A DNA stretch of 18,622 nt, from NCBI GenBank assembly GCA_031292735.1, contig JARLGP010000219.1:1-18622 (forward strand), read 5' to 3'. This DNA comes from Holophaga sp. GTDB lineage: Bacteria; Acidobacteriota; Holophagae; Holophagales; Holophagaceae. Position 1 is the first letter of the stretch. Each line of letters opens with the position of its first letter. The notes beneath the pieces were generated by a model that was not told where the DNA came from, made no database searches, and saw only the letters and a list, made by a program, of their open reading frames with translations. A program made the position numbers and the translations under genes. Positions 8,580-14,790 of this stretch are shown piece after piece.

Positions 8580-8608
8580 ATTTTACCCAGGATTACCGGA
8601 TTACCCAA
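8580..8608 (-). promoter_or_regulatory. Predicted sigma-70-type promoter of malic enzyme
   Basis: On the minus strand TTGGGT (8603-8608), a 17-base spacer and TAAAAT (8580-8585) form a well-spaced promoter (3/6 and 5/6 consensus matches). It would start transcription near 8573 and give a leader of about 115 bases. The spacer is largely filled by a tandem 8-bp repeat, an attractive operator position. Confidence 0.6.
8590..8605. repeat. Tandem 8-bp direct repeat inside the promoter
   Basis: GGATTACC occurs twice back to back (8590-8597 and 8598-8605), with a related TTTTACCC immediately to the left. On the coding strand of the malic enzyme it reads GGTAATCC twice. It lies between and partly over the -35 and -10 elements, so a bound regulator would block or reshape the promoter. 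Confidence 0.55.
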
Positions 8609-8703
8609 TCTCAATTATTCGACAATGGCGGGATCGCCATCTGCTGCGGGGCTGCCTGGGATCGTACAGTAGAGCATCCGCCGGAGGAGGGCGGGCTGCC
8701 ACC

Positions 8704-10008
8704 ATGTGGGATTCCATCTGCGCCCCCGCCACCCCGCTGCTGCCTTCGGCGGTGGCCATCGTGCGGGTTTCCGGCCCCGATCTGGGGGGCCGGCTCGGAC
8801 CCCTGGTTGCCTTGCCGGGCCCCAGGCTGGCGGCGGTGCGCACCCTGGCCTGGGACGGCTACCGGGAGCAGGCCCTGGTGCTGTTCTTTCCGGGGCCGCG
8901 CAGCTACACCGGCGAGGATCTGGTGGAGTTCCAGCTGCACGGCAACCCGCTCCTGGTCAAGCGGCTGCTGGAAGAGTTGGGGCGGATGGGCATCCGCCTG
9001 GCCGAGCCCGGGGAATTCACCCGGCGCGCCCTGCTGAACGGCAAGCAGAACCTGCTGGAGGCGGAGGCCCTGCGCGACCTGGTGAACGCCACCACCGACA
9101 CCCAGCTGCGCCAGGCCCAGGCCCGCGCCGGGGGACTGCCGGCCTGGGTGGGCCAGGCCCGGCAGGCCCTGGCCCCCTGGCTGGCCCGCGCCGAGGCTTC
9201 GGTGGACTATGGGGAAGATGAAGGCATCTTGCTGGATTTGAACGACCTGCATCGTGACCTGGGGCCGCTCAAGGAACTGTTCCACGTGGAACAGGCCCGG
9301 GCCTCGGCCGCCGGATGGCTGCTGGACGGGATCCGGGTGGCCCTGGTGGGCCGGCCCAACGCCGGCAAGAGCACCCTGTTCAACGCCCTGGCCGGGGCCG
9401 ACCGGGCCATCGTCACCGAAGTGCCCGGCACCACCCGCGATGTGCTGGAGGTGCGGGCCCAGTGGGCGGGTTTGCCGCTGCTGCTGTTCGACACCGCGGG
9501 GCTGCGCCACAGCGAGGATCCGGTGGAACGCCTGGGGGTGGCCCGGGTGCGCGGGGTGCTGGAGCAGGTGGACCTCATCCTGCACCTGGTGCCGCTGGCC
9601 GACCCGGCTCCGGATCCCGCCATCCTGGAGCGGCTGGCACCCTTCGCAGGGAAGGTCCTGACCGTGCGCAACCAGGCCGACCTGGGCGGCGGGCCGGCGG
9701 AGGGGCCATGCATTTCCGCCCTGACCGGCCGGCTGGAACCCCTGGCCGAGGCCTTGCGCCAGCGGTTCCTGGGGGGCCTGGCCCCCGACGCCTGCCTGGG
9801 CGCCCTGGCCACCCGGCGGCAGCGGGAGCTGCTGGACGAACTGGTGGTGCAGATGGAGCTGTTGTCCCTGCTGGAACCGGGCTCGCCGCCGGAGCTGGCC
9901 GCTTCGACCCTGCAGGGGGCCTGGGGCCTGCTGGCCCGGCTCACCGGCGAGGACCGTGCGGAAAGCGCGCTGGACCAGGTATTCTCGGGCTTCTGCCTGG
10001 GCAAATGA
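8704..10008 (+). CDS. mnmE: tRNA modification GTPase MnmE
   Basis: With MnmG, this GTPase installs the (carboxymethyl)aminomethyl group on U34 of certain tRNAs. The 434 residues show an N-terminal folate-binding domain (AVAIVRVSGP, the SYTGEDLVEFQLHGN loop, EPGEFTRRAL), then a helical domain. The G domain is inserted after it: G1 GRPNAGKS 216-223, PGTTRD 241-246, G3 DTAG 263-266, and G4 NQAD 323-326, where NKAD is usual. The C-terminal catalytic-type FCLGK is at 430-434. The ATG at 8704 is preceded by GGAGGAGG about a dozen bases upstream. Codons 192-197 (LFHVEQ) coincide with a perfect parS-like palindrome. It converges on def with only six bases between the stop codons. Confidence 0.95.
   Translation: MWDSICAPATPLLPSAVAIVRVSGPDLGGRLGPLVALPGPRLAAVRTLAWDGYREQALVLFFPGPRSYTGEDLVEFQLHGNPLLVKRLLEELGRMGIRLAEPGEFTRRALLNGKQNLLEAEALRDLVNATTDTQLRQAQARAGGLPAWVGQARQALAPWLARAEASVDYGEDEGILLDLNDLHRDLGPLKELFHVEQARASAAGWLLDGIRVALVGRPNAGKSTLFNALAGADRAIVTEVPGTTRDVLEVRAQWAGLPLLLFDTAGLRHSEDPVERLGVARVRGVLEQVDLILHLVPLADPAPDPAILERLAPFAGKVLTVRNQADLGGGPAEGPCISALTGRLEPLAEALRQRFLGGLAPDACLGALATRRQRELLDELVVQMELLSLLEPGSPPELAASTLQGAWGLLARLTGEDRAESALDQVFSGFCLGK
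9277..9294. promoter_or_regulatory. parS-like ParB binding site within mnmE
   Basis: CTGTTCCACGTGGAACAG is a perfect 18-bp palindrome. Its 16-bp core TGTTCCACGTGGAACA matches the widely conserved chromosomal parS sequence (TGTTTCACGTGAAACA and its TGTTCCACGTG variants) in all positions known to vary little. It lies about 5.2 kb from the dnaA start, which is typical for parS. No parA or parB is in the window. Confidence 0.85.
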
Positions 10009-10014
10009 ACCGGG

Positions 10015-10596
10015 TTACCGGGAGCCTTCCGGACTGGCGCCGGGGGATGCCAGGGTCGGCTGGATGGTGTAGTCCACGCTGGCGGAGAACCGGTCCCGGT
10101 AGGCCTCGAAGGCCTCCCGGCTGATGATGCCTTCGGGACCTTCGGCCAGATCGGTGGCCAGGATGCCGTCCAGGTGGTCGTACTCGTGCTGGATGAGCTC
10201 GGACTCCGCCTGGCCCAGGTGCTCCCAATGCTGGGAGGCCCCCCGCTCGTCCAGGAAGCGCACCGAGATGGAGCGGTGCCGGCGCACCCGCACCAGCAGC
10301 CATGGGAAGCACATGCAGTCGTCCCACAGGGTGAAGGTCTCCGGGCTGCGCCAGGTGATCTCGGGATTGATGAGCGAAAAGGGGCCCTGGCCCAGGTTCA
10401 GGGCGATGAAGCGCTTGGAGACGCCGATCTGGGGCGCCGCCACCCCGCGGCCGAACCCGTGCTCCTTGCGGAACGCCTCCAGCACATCCTGCAGCTCGGC
10501 GTTCTCGGCCCGGAAGGCGGGATCCTGGAGGTCCGGCACGGATTGGGCTTTCAGCCGCAACCGGGGGTCCCCCAGGGGCAGGATGGCAGAAGACAT
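10015..10596 (-). CDS. def: Peptide deformylase (variant motif II)
   Basis: This enzyme removes the N-formyl group from nascent proteins using a metal ion. Motif I (GRGVAAPQ, 49-56) and motif III (QHEYDHLDG, 136-144) are intact, giving the two metal-binding histidines and the catalytic glutamate. Motif II, normally EGCLS, reads DDCMC at 92-96. The metal-ligand cysteine (Cys94) is kept but its neighbours are changed, so this may be a divergent deformylase or a paralogue. The 193-residue length is slightly over the usual ~170, with a C-terminal extension after about residue 150. The ATG at 10594-10596 follows a good GGAGG. No methionyl-tRNA formyltransferase gene is adjacent. It converges with mnmE and diverges from gatB. 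Confidence 0.87.
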   Translation of the reverse strand: MSSAILPLGDPRLRLKAQSVPDLQDPAFRAENAELQDVLEAFRKEHGFGRGVAAPQIGVSKRFIALNLGQGPFSLINPEITWRSPETFTLWDDCMCFPWLLVRVRRHRSISVRFLDERGASQHWEHLGQAESELIQHEYDHLDGILATDLAEGPEGIISREAFEAYRDRFSASVDYTIQPTLASPGASPEGSR

Positions 10597-10638
10597 GGCA
10601 ACCTCCGGAATGGTGCGAATGGCCGATGTGCTTCCATT

Positions 10639-10667
10639 CTCCCACGGGGGATCATTTCCGGGATAAT
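10639..10667 (+). promoter_or_regulatory. Candidate gatB promoter
   Basis: GATAAT (10662-10667) matches the -10 consensus at five of six positions. The hexamer 17 bases upstream, CTCCCA (10639-10644), is a poor -35. Transcription would begin about ten bases before the gatB start codon, leaving room for the GGGAG ribosome binding site. Confidence 0.35.
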
Positions 10668-10684
10668 CGCAGCTGGGAGTGGTT

Positions 10685-12148
10685 ATGAAAGCGGGCTACG
10701 AAGCGGTCATCGGTCTGGAAGTCCATGTGCAGCTCCAGACCCGGTCCAAGATGTTCTGCGCCTGCCGCAACGAGTACGGCGGCACCCCCAACGTGCGCAC
10801 CTGCCCGGTGTGCCTGGGCCTGCCCGGGGCCCTGCCGGTGATCAACGGCGAGGCGGTGCGCATGGCCATCGCCCTGGGCCTGGCGGTGGGGGCCGAGATC
10901 CGCGAGCGCAGCGTGTTCTACCGCAAGCAGTACTTCTACCCGGACCTGCCCAAGGGCTACCAGATCACCCAGGGGCCGGTGGCGGTGGTGGAGCGCGGCC
11001 GCCTCAGTCTCCCCGGGGATCCCCAGGCGCGGGGCCAGGAGGGGGTGATCCTGGCGGGAATCGAGCGGGCCCACCTGGAGGAGGATGCCGGGAAGTCCAA
11101 CCATGACCTGGGCGCGGACAGTTCCTACGTGGACCTGAACCGGGCCGGGGTGCCGCTGCTGGAGATTGTCGGCGCCCCCGATCTGCGGAGCGGGCAGGAG
11201 GCCTACGACTACCTCAAGGCCGTGCACCGGCTGGTGACGTTCCTGGGCATCTGCGACGGCAACCTGGAGGAAGGCTCCATGCGCTGCGACGCCAATGTGA
11301 GCGTGCACCGGATCGGCGCGCCCCTGGGCACCCGGGTGGAGGTGAAGAACATCAATTCCTTCCGTTTCGTGCGCATGGCGCTGGATTACGAGATCGACCG
11401 GCAGCTGGCCCTGGTGGAGAAGGGCGAAACCTTCGGGCAGGAGACCCGGGGCTGGGATGCGGAAAAGGGGGTGACCCGCAGCCAGCGCAGCAAGGAGGCC
11501 GCCCAGGACTACCGCTATTTCCCGGAGCCGGACCTGCCGGCCCTGGTCATCACCCCGGCCGAGGTGGAGGCGGTGCGCGCCACCCTGCCTGAGCTGCCCG
11601 AAGCCCGCTTCGAGCGGTTCACGGGCCAGTACGGGGTTTCCGCCTACGAGGCCGGGGTGCTGCTGCAGAGCCCTGCCTTCGCCGACTTCTTCGAGGCGGT
11701 GGCCGGGGACGGATTGGCCAAGCAGGCCGCCAACTGGATGCTGGGCGAAGTGAGCCGGGCCCTCAACGGGCGGGGCCAAGGCATCGAGGCCCTGGGGCTT
11801 CAGCCCGCCCACCTGGCGGAACTGATCCGGATGGTGGAGACCGGGGCTGTCAATCTCAACACGGCCAAGGAAACGGTATTCCCGCTGCTGCTGGCGGGCG
11901 AGGGCGCCCCGGCGGACCTGGTGCGCCAGCGGGGTCTGGGCCAGGTTTCGGACCGGGCGCCGATCCAGGCCATGGTGCTGGCGGTGCTGGAGGCCAACCC
12001 CGGGGCGCTGGCCCAGTACCGCGGGGGCAAGGAGAACCTCAAAGGCTTCTTCGTGGGGCAGGTGATGAAAGCCGGAAAGGGCAAGATGAACCCGACGCTG
12101 GTGAACCAGGTGCTTGAGCAGGTGCTGGCTTCCGAGGAGACGAAATGA
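10685..12148 (+). CDS. gatB: Asp-tRNA(Asn)/Glu-tRNA(Gln) amidotransferase subunit B
   Basis: This is the subunit of GatCAB that binds misacylated tRNA, activates its Asp or Glu side chain and converts it to Asn or Gln. The 487 residues begin with the signature YEAVIGLEVHVQLQTRSKMF. They contain the zinc-site cysteines (CAC near residue 26 and CPVC in VRTCPVCLGLPG), the family motif YPDLPKGYQITQ, EDAGKS, DLNRAGVPLLEIV and RCDANVSV. The C-terminal tRNA-binding tail domain has NPTLVNQVLEQVL. I chose ATG 10685, with GGGAG at 10675-10679. A GTG two codons earlier is possible. gatA and gatC are not nearby. The stop overlaps the next start codon (ATGA). Confidence 0.96.
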   Translation: MKAGYEAVIGLEVHVQLQTRSKMFCACRNEYGGTPNVRTCPVCLGLPGALPVINGEAVRMAIALGLAVGAEIRERSVFYRKQYFYPDLPKGYQITQGPVAVVERGRLSLPGDPQARGQEGVILAGIERAHLEEDAGKSNHDLGADSSYVDLNRAGVPLLEIVGAPDLRSGQEAYDYLKAVHRLVTFLGICDGNLEEGSMRCDANVSVHRIGAPLGTRVEVKNINSFRFVRMALDYEIDRQLALVEKGETFGQETRGWDAEKGVTRSQRSKEAAQDYRYFPEPDLPALVITPAEVEAVRATLPELPEARFERFTGQYGVSAYEAGVLLQSPAFADFFEAVAGDGLAKQAANWMLGEVSRALNGRGQGIEALGLQPAHLAELIRMVETGAVNLNTAKETVFPLLLAGEGAPADLVRQRGLGQVSDRAPIQAMVLAVLEANPGALAQYRGGKENLKGFFVGQVMKAGKGKMNPTLVNQVLEQVLASEETK

Positions 12149-12438
12149 TTCCGGGCGATGGGCAGGAGGATCCGCTGGACGGGACACCGCCGCCGGCCGC
12201 CGACAAGGACGCCTGGAAGCTGGTGTACTTCGGGCAGATCTCCCGGGACCTGGTGCCGTATCATCCGGACCCTCCCGAGGCCCCGGAGGACGAGCTCACC
12301 CAGGCCGCCCTGTCCGACCCCGACGGCGCCACCCGGGGCGAATCCGGAGCGGGCTCCGCTCCCACCTTCTGGCGGCTGCTGGTGGTGCTGGCGGTGGCGG
12401 TGGTCTCCCTGGCCCTGGTTTTCTGGCGCACCCACTGA
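12145..12438 (+). CDS. Small C-terminally anchored membrane protein, unknown function
   Basis: This 97-residue protein is of no family I recognise. Residues 1-74 are hydrophilic, rich in Pro, Asp, Glu and Gly, with a short more ordered stretch WKLVYFGQISRDLVPYHPD at 24-42. Residues 75-94 form one hydrophobic segment ending in WRTH, so it looks tail-anchored with the bulk in the cytoplasm. It overlaps the gatB stop by four bases, which argues that it is translated and coupled to gatB. Start ATG 12145. The codon pattern is GC-rich like its neighbours. Confidence 0.75.
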   Translation: MIPGDGQEDPLDGTPPPAADKDAWKLVYFGQISRDLVPYHPDPPEAPEDELTQAALSDPDGATRGESGAGSAPTFWRLLVVLAVAVVSLALVFWRTH

Positions 12439-12494
12439 ATGCTATGCTGCAGGCAGCGCAGAACGCGGAGCCAACGCGAGCGCGGAGGACGACC

Positions 12495-12560
12495 ATGAAT
12501 ACTCGTGACTGGGGCCGGAGCCGCCGCCCGGAAGGGATGAGGCTGCCGTGCGCCTGCTGA
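12495..12560 (+). CDS. Possible 21-residue leader peptide overlapping thiS
   Basis: A 22-codon frame opens with ATG 12495 behind a good GGAGG site (12484-12488, six bases spacing) and ends in Cys-Ala-Cys at TGA 12558-12560, inside the first codons of thiS. It has no recognisable family. The good ribosome binding site and the overlap suggest either translational coupling or a leader peptide sensing cysteine. A chance ORF is equally possible. Confidence 0.3.
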   Translation: MNTRDWGRSRRPEGMRLPCAC

Positions 12561-12748
12561 TCAACGGACAAGAACGGGAGACGCCGGCGCTGGCCACGGT
12601 GGCCGATCTGGCCGAGTGGCTGGAATTGCCGGCCTTCGGCAGCGCGGTGGAGCTGAACGGCCAGGTGGTGCGCAAGGCGGACTACCTGGCCAGCCCGTTG
12701 CAGGATGGCGACCAGCTGGAGGTGGTGCGCCTAGTGGGCGGCGGCTAG
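12548..12748 (+). CDS. thiS: Sulfur carrier protein ThiS
   Basis: This small ubiquitin-like sulfur carrier delivers sulfur as a C-terminal thiocarboxylate for the thiazole ring of thiamine. At 66 residues it has the expected length and pattern: MRLLINGQ at the start, TVADLAEWLELP, AVELNGQVV, LQDGDQLEVVRLVGGG, and the essential C-terminal Gly-Gly. The start is GTG 12548, with GAGG at 12538-12541. ThiG, ThiF or ThiO genes are not in the window and I see no TPP riboswitch in the 110 bases upstream. A MoaD-like role is less likely given the close ThiS resemblance. It converges with ribD with four bases between. Confidence 0.88.
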   Translation: MRLLINGQERETPALATVADLAEWLELPAFGSAVELNGQVVRKADYLASPLQDGDQLEVVRLVGGG

Positions 12749-12757
12749 CCGGCTAGC
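12744..12757. repeat. 14-bp palindrome holding both convergent stop codons
   Basis: GCTAGCCGGCTAGC is a perfect palindrome. Its two CTAG tetramers supply the TAG stop of thiS (12746-12748) and the TAG stop of ribD (12753-12755, minus strand). It has no U-tract on either side and is a weak terminator at best. Confidence 0.6.
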
Positions 12758-13886
12758 GCCGGGCCAGCACCTCCCAGCGGCCGCCCTTGAAGTTCACCTG
12801 GGCCCGCAGGTGGGGCAGGCTGGCGACATTCAAGTCCACCGGCGTGCCGTGGGCCGGGGAATCGGAGGTGAAGCGGTGGAACTCGTCCACCAGACCCTGC
12901 TCGAGCAGGGTCCGGGCCAGCTGGCCGCCCCCTTCAAACAGTACCCGGCCGACGCCGCGGGCGGCCAGTTCGTGCAGGAGATGCCGCAAGCTGCAGCCGT
13001 TGGGCCCGGGAGGCAGGCGCAAGTCCTCCACCCCGCGCAGGGGCGGCAGGTCTTCCACCACCACCCGCAGCACCGGCTGGCCGGCCACGGACTGCCAGAC
13101 CTTGCGGTCCTCGGGGAGCCGGCCGTGGCTGTCCAGCACCACCCGCAGGGCCAGGCGGTGGGGCGCGGTGGGGGCGGGCCAGCGGTCGGTGAGCAGGGGG
13201 TCGTCCACCTGGACGGTCCAACGGCCCACCACGATGGCCTCGCTGGCCCGGCGCAGGGAATGGGCCAGGTGCTGCACCTCGGGGTTGGTCACCTGGGTGT
13301 TCTGGCCTTCGGGGCCGATGGCGCCGTCCGAACCCAGCGCCAGCTTGAGCATGACCCAAGGCAGGCCGGTATGGATGAGCTTGAAGAACGGCGCGTGGAA
13401 CCGGGCGCAGGCCTGGCCGAGAACCCCCTCCTGGATCTCCACGCCGTGGGCGGCGAGGATGGCCAGGCCGCCCCCGTCCACCCTTGGATTGGGATCGCGC
13501 ACCCCCACCACCACCCGCTTCACCCCGGCGCGGATGAGGGCCGAGGTGCAGGGCGGGGTCCGGCCCTGGTAGCAGCAGGGCTCCAGGGTCACGTAGACGG
13601 TGGCACCCTGGGGCTGTTCGTCCCGGCGTTCGACGTCCCGCAGCGCCATGATCTCCCCGTGGGGGTCGCCGGCCCGGGTGTGCACGCCCCGGCCCAGCAC
13701 CCGCCCATCGCGCACCAGCACGCAGCCCACCGGCGGGTTGGGGCTGGACAGGCCGACCCCCAGCATGCCCTCGCGCAGGGCCAAGGCCATGAAACTCTCG
13801 TCTCCAGTCAAATGAACGGGGTCCGGGAACGGGCCGCCACAGGCCAGCTCCCAGGCCAGGTCGGGAGTGAGCAACCGGTCAGACAT
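12753..13886 (-). CDS. ribD: Bifunctional riboflavin biosynthesis deaminase/reductase RibD
   Basis: RibD carries out the second and third steps of riboflavin synthesis: deamination of the pyrimidine ring and then reduction of the ribose side chain. In 377 residues the cytidine-deaminase-like domain has SSPNPPVGCVL, zinc ligands His76 (in PHGE, where HAE is usual), Cys104 and Cys113 (PCCYQGRTPPC), and RDPNPRVDGGG. The reductase domain has MLKLALGSDGAI, VVGRWTVQVDDPLLTDR and VLFEGGGQLARTLLEQGLVDE. The N-terminal 30 residues before the deaminase fold are longer than usual. The ATG at 13886 overlaps the ftsY stop by eight bases. An internal Met33 start is possible. It is the last gene of the nrdR-lon-ftsY-ribD series. 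Confidence 0.94.
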   Translation of the reverse strand: MSDRLLTPDLAWELACGGPFPDPVHLTGDESFMALALREGMLGVGLSSPNPPVGCVLVRDGRVLGRGVHTRAGDPHGEIMALRDVERRDEQPQGATVYVTLEPCCYQGRTPPCTSALIRAGVKRVVVGVRDPNPRVDGGGLAILAAHGVEIQEGVLGQACARFHAPFFKLIHTGLPWVMLKLALGSDGAIGPEGQNTQVTNPEVQHLAHSLRRASEAIVVGRWTVQVDDPLLTDRWPAPTAPHRLALRVVLDSHGRLPEDRKVWQSVAGQPVLRVVVEDLPPLRGVEDLRLPPGPNGCSLRHLLHELAARGVGRVLFEGGGQLARTLLEQGLVDEFHRFTSDSPAHGTPVDLNVASLPHLRAQVNFKGGRWEVLARR

Positions 13887-14790
13887 CTAGCAGGCCATCC
13901 ACGAAGGCTTCGGCGTCGAAGGGGATGAGGTCGTCCAGCTGCTCGCCCACGCCGACGAAGGCGATGGGCAGCTTCAGCCGTTCCAGGATGGGCACGGCCA
14001 CCCCGCCCTTGGCGGTGCCGTCCAGCTTGGTGAGGATCAGGTCGGTGACCCCGGCGGTCTGCTTGAACGCCTCCGCCTGGACCAGGCCGTTCTGCCCGGT
14101 GGTGGCGTCCAGCACCAGCAGCACCCGGTGCGGGGCCTCGGGGATGACCTTCTGCAGGCTGCGCCGGATCTTGTCCAGCTCGCGCATGAGGTTGTCCTTG
14201 GTGTGCAGGCGGCCGGCGGTGTCCACCAGCACCCAGGGAATGTGCTTGGCCAGGGCGCTGGCGGCCCCGTCGTAGGCGATGGCCGCCGGATCGCCGCCCA
14301 TCTGGTTGCGGATCACCGGCACCCCGGCCCGCTGGCCCCACAGCTCCAGCTGGTCAATGGCGGCGGCCCGGAAGGTGTCCCCGGCCACCACCAGCACTTC
14401 TTCGTTCCTGGCCTTCAGGTAGGCGGCCAGCTTGCCCAGGGTGGTGGTCTTGCCCACCCCGTTGACGCCCACCAGCAGCATCACCTGGGTGCCCTGGGCG
14501 GTGAACGGACGGGGCGGCACCTGGCGGAGGATCTTCAGCAGCTCGTCCTTGAGAACGGCCTTGGGATCGATTTCCCCGGACTTCTTCAGCTCGAAGCGCA
14601 GCCGTTCCATGAGCCGGGTCACGGCGTGCACGCCCAGGTCGGCCTGGAGCAGAAGATCCTCCAGCTCCTCCAGCTGGGTTTCGTCCAGGCGGCGAAGTCC
14701 CAGCAGCCGGGCCATGGGCGCCAGCACCAGTTCCTGGGTGCGCTGGAGGCCCTGCTTGAATTTGGAGAGCAGATTACCGAACAGGCTCAA
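13879..14790 (-). CDS. ftsY: Signal recognition particle receptor FtsY
   Basis: FtsY is the GTPase receptor that brings SRP-bound ribosomes to the membrane translocon. The 303-residue protein has only a short basic lipid-binding N-terminus (FGNLLSKFKQGLQR) in place of the long acidic A domain of E. coli, followed by the N domain and the G domain. The G-domain motifs are GVNGVGKTTT 108-117, DTFRAAA 138-144, DTAGR 190-194, TKLDGTAKGG 254-263 and GVGEQLDDLIPF at the end. The start is TTG at 14788-14790, overlapping the lon TGA (TTGA). AAGGCGG lies just upstream. No other start retains the N-terminal helix, so rare-start coupling to lon is likely. Confidence 0.95.
   Translation of the reverse strand: MSLFGNLLSKFKQGLQRTQELVLAPMARLLGLRRLDETQLEELEDLLLQADLGVHAVTRLMERLRFELKKSGEIDPKAVLKDELLKILRQVPPRPFTAQGTQVMLLVGVNGVGKTTTLGKLAAYLKARNEEVLVVAGDTFRAAAIDQLELWGQRAGVPVIRNQMGGDPAAIAYDGAASALAKHIPWVLVDTAGRLHTKDNLMRELDKIRRSLQKVIPEAPHRVLLVLDATTGQNGLVQAEAFKQTAGVTDLILTKLDGTAKGGVAVPILERLKLPIAFVGVGEQLDDLIPFDAEAFVDGLLDV

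Noticed and set aside
10009..10014. A terminator between the convergent mnmE and def genes.
   Set aside because: Only six bases separate the stops and no stem with a U-tract is present around them.
10652..12187. A 511-codon minus-strand frame antisense to gatB.
   Set aside because: Shadow of the GC-rich gatB codons. No recognisable domain.
12440..12547. A TPP riboswitch upstream of thiS.
   Set aside because: The conserved CTGAGA and ACCTGATC elements are absent from this short spacer.
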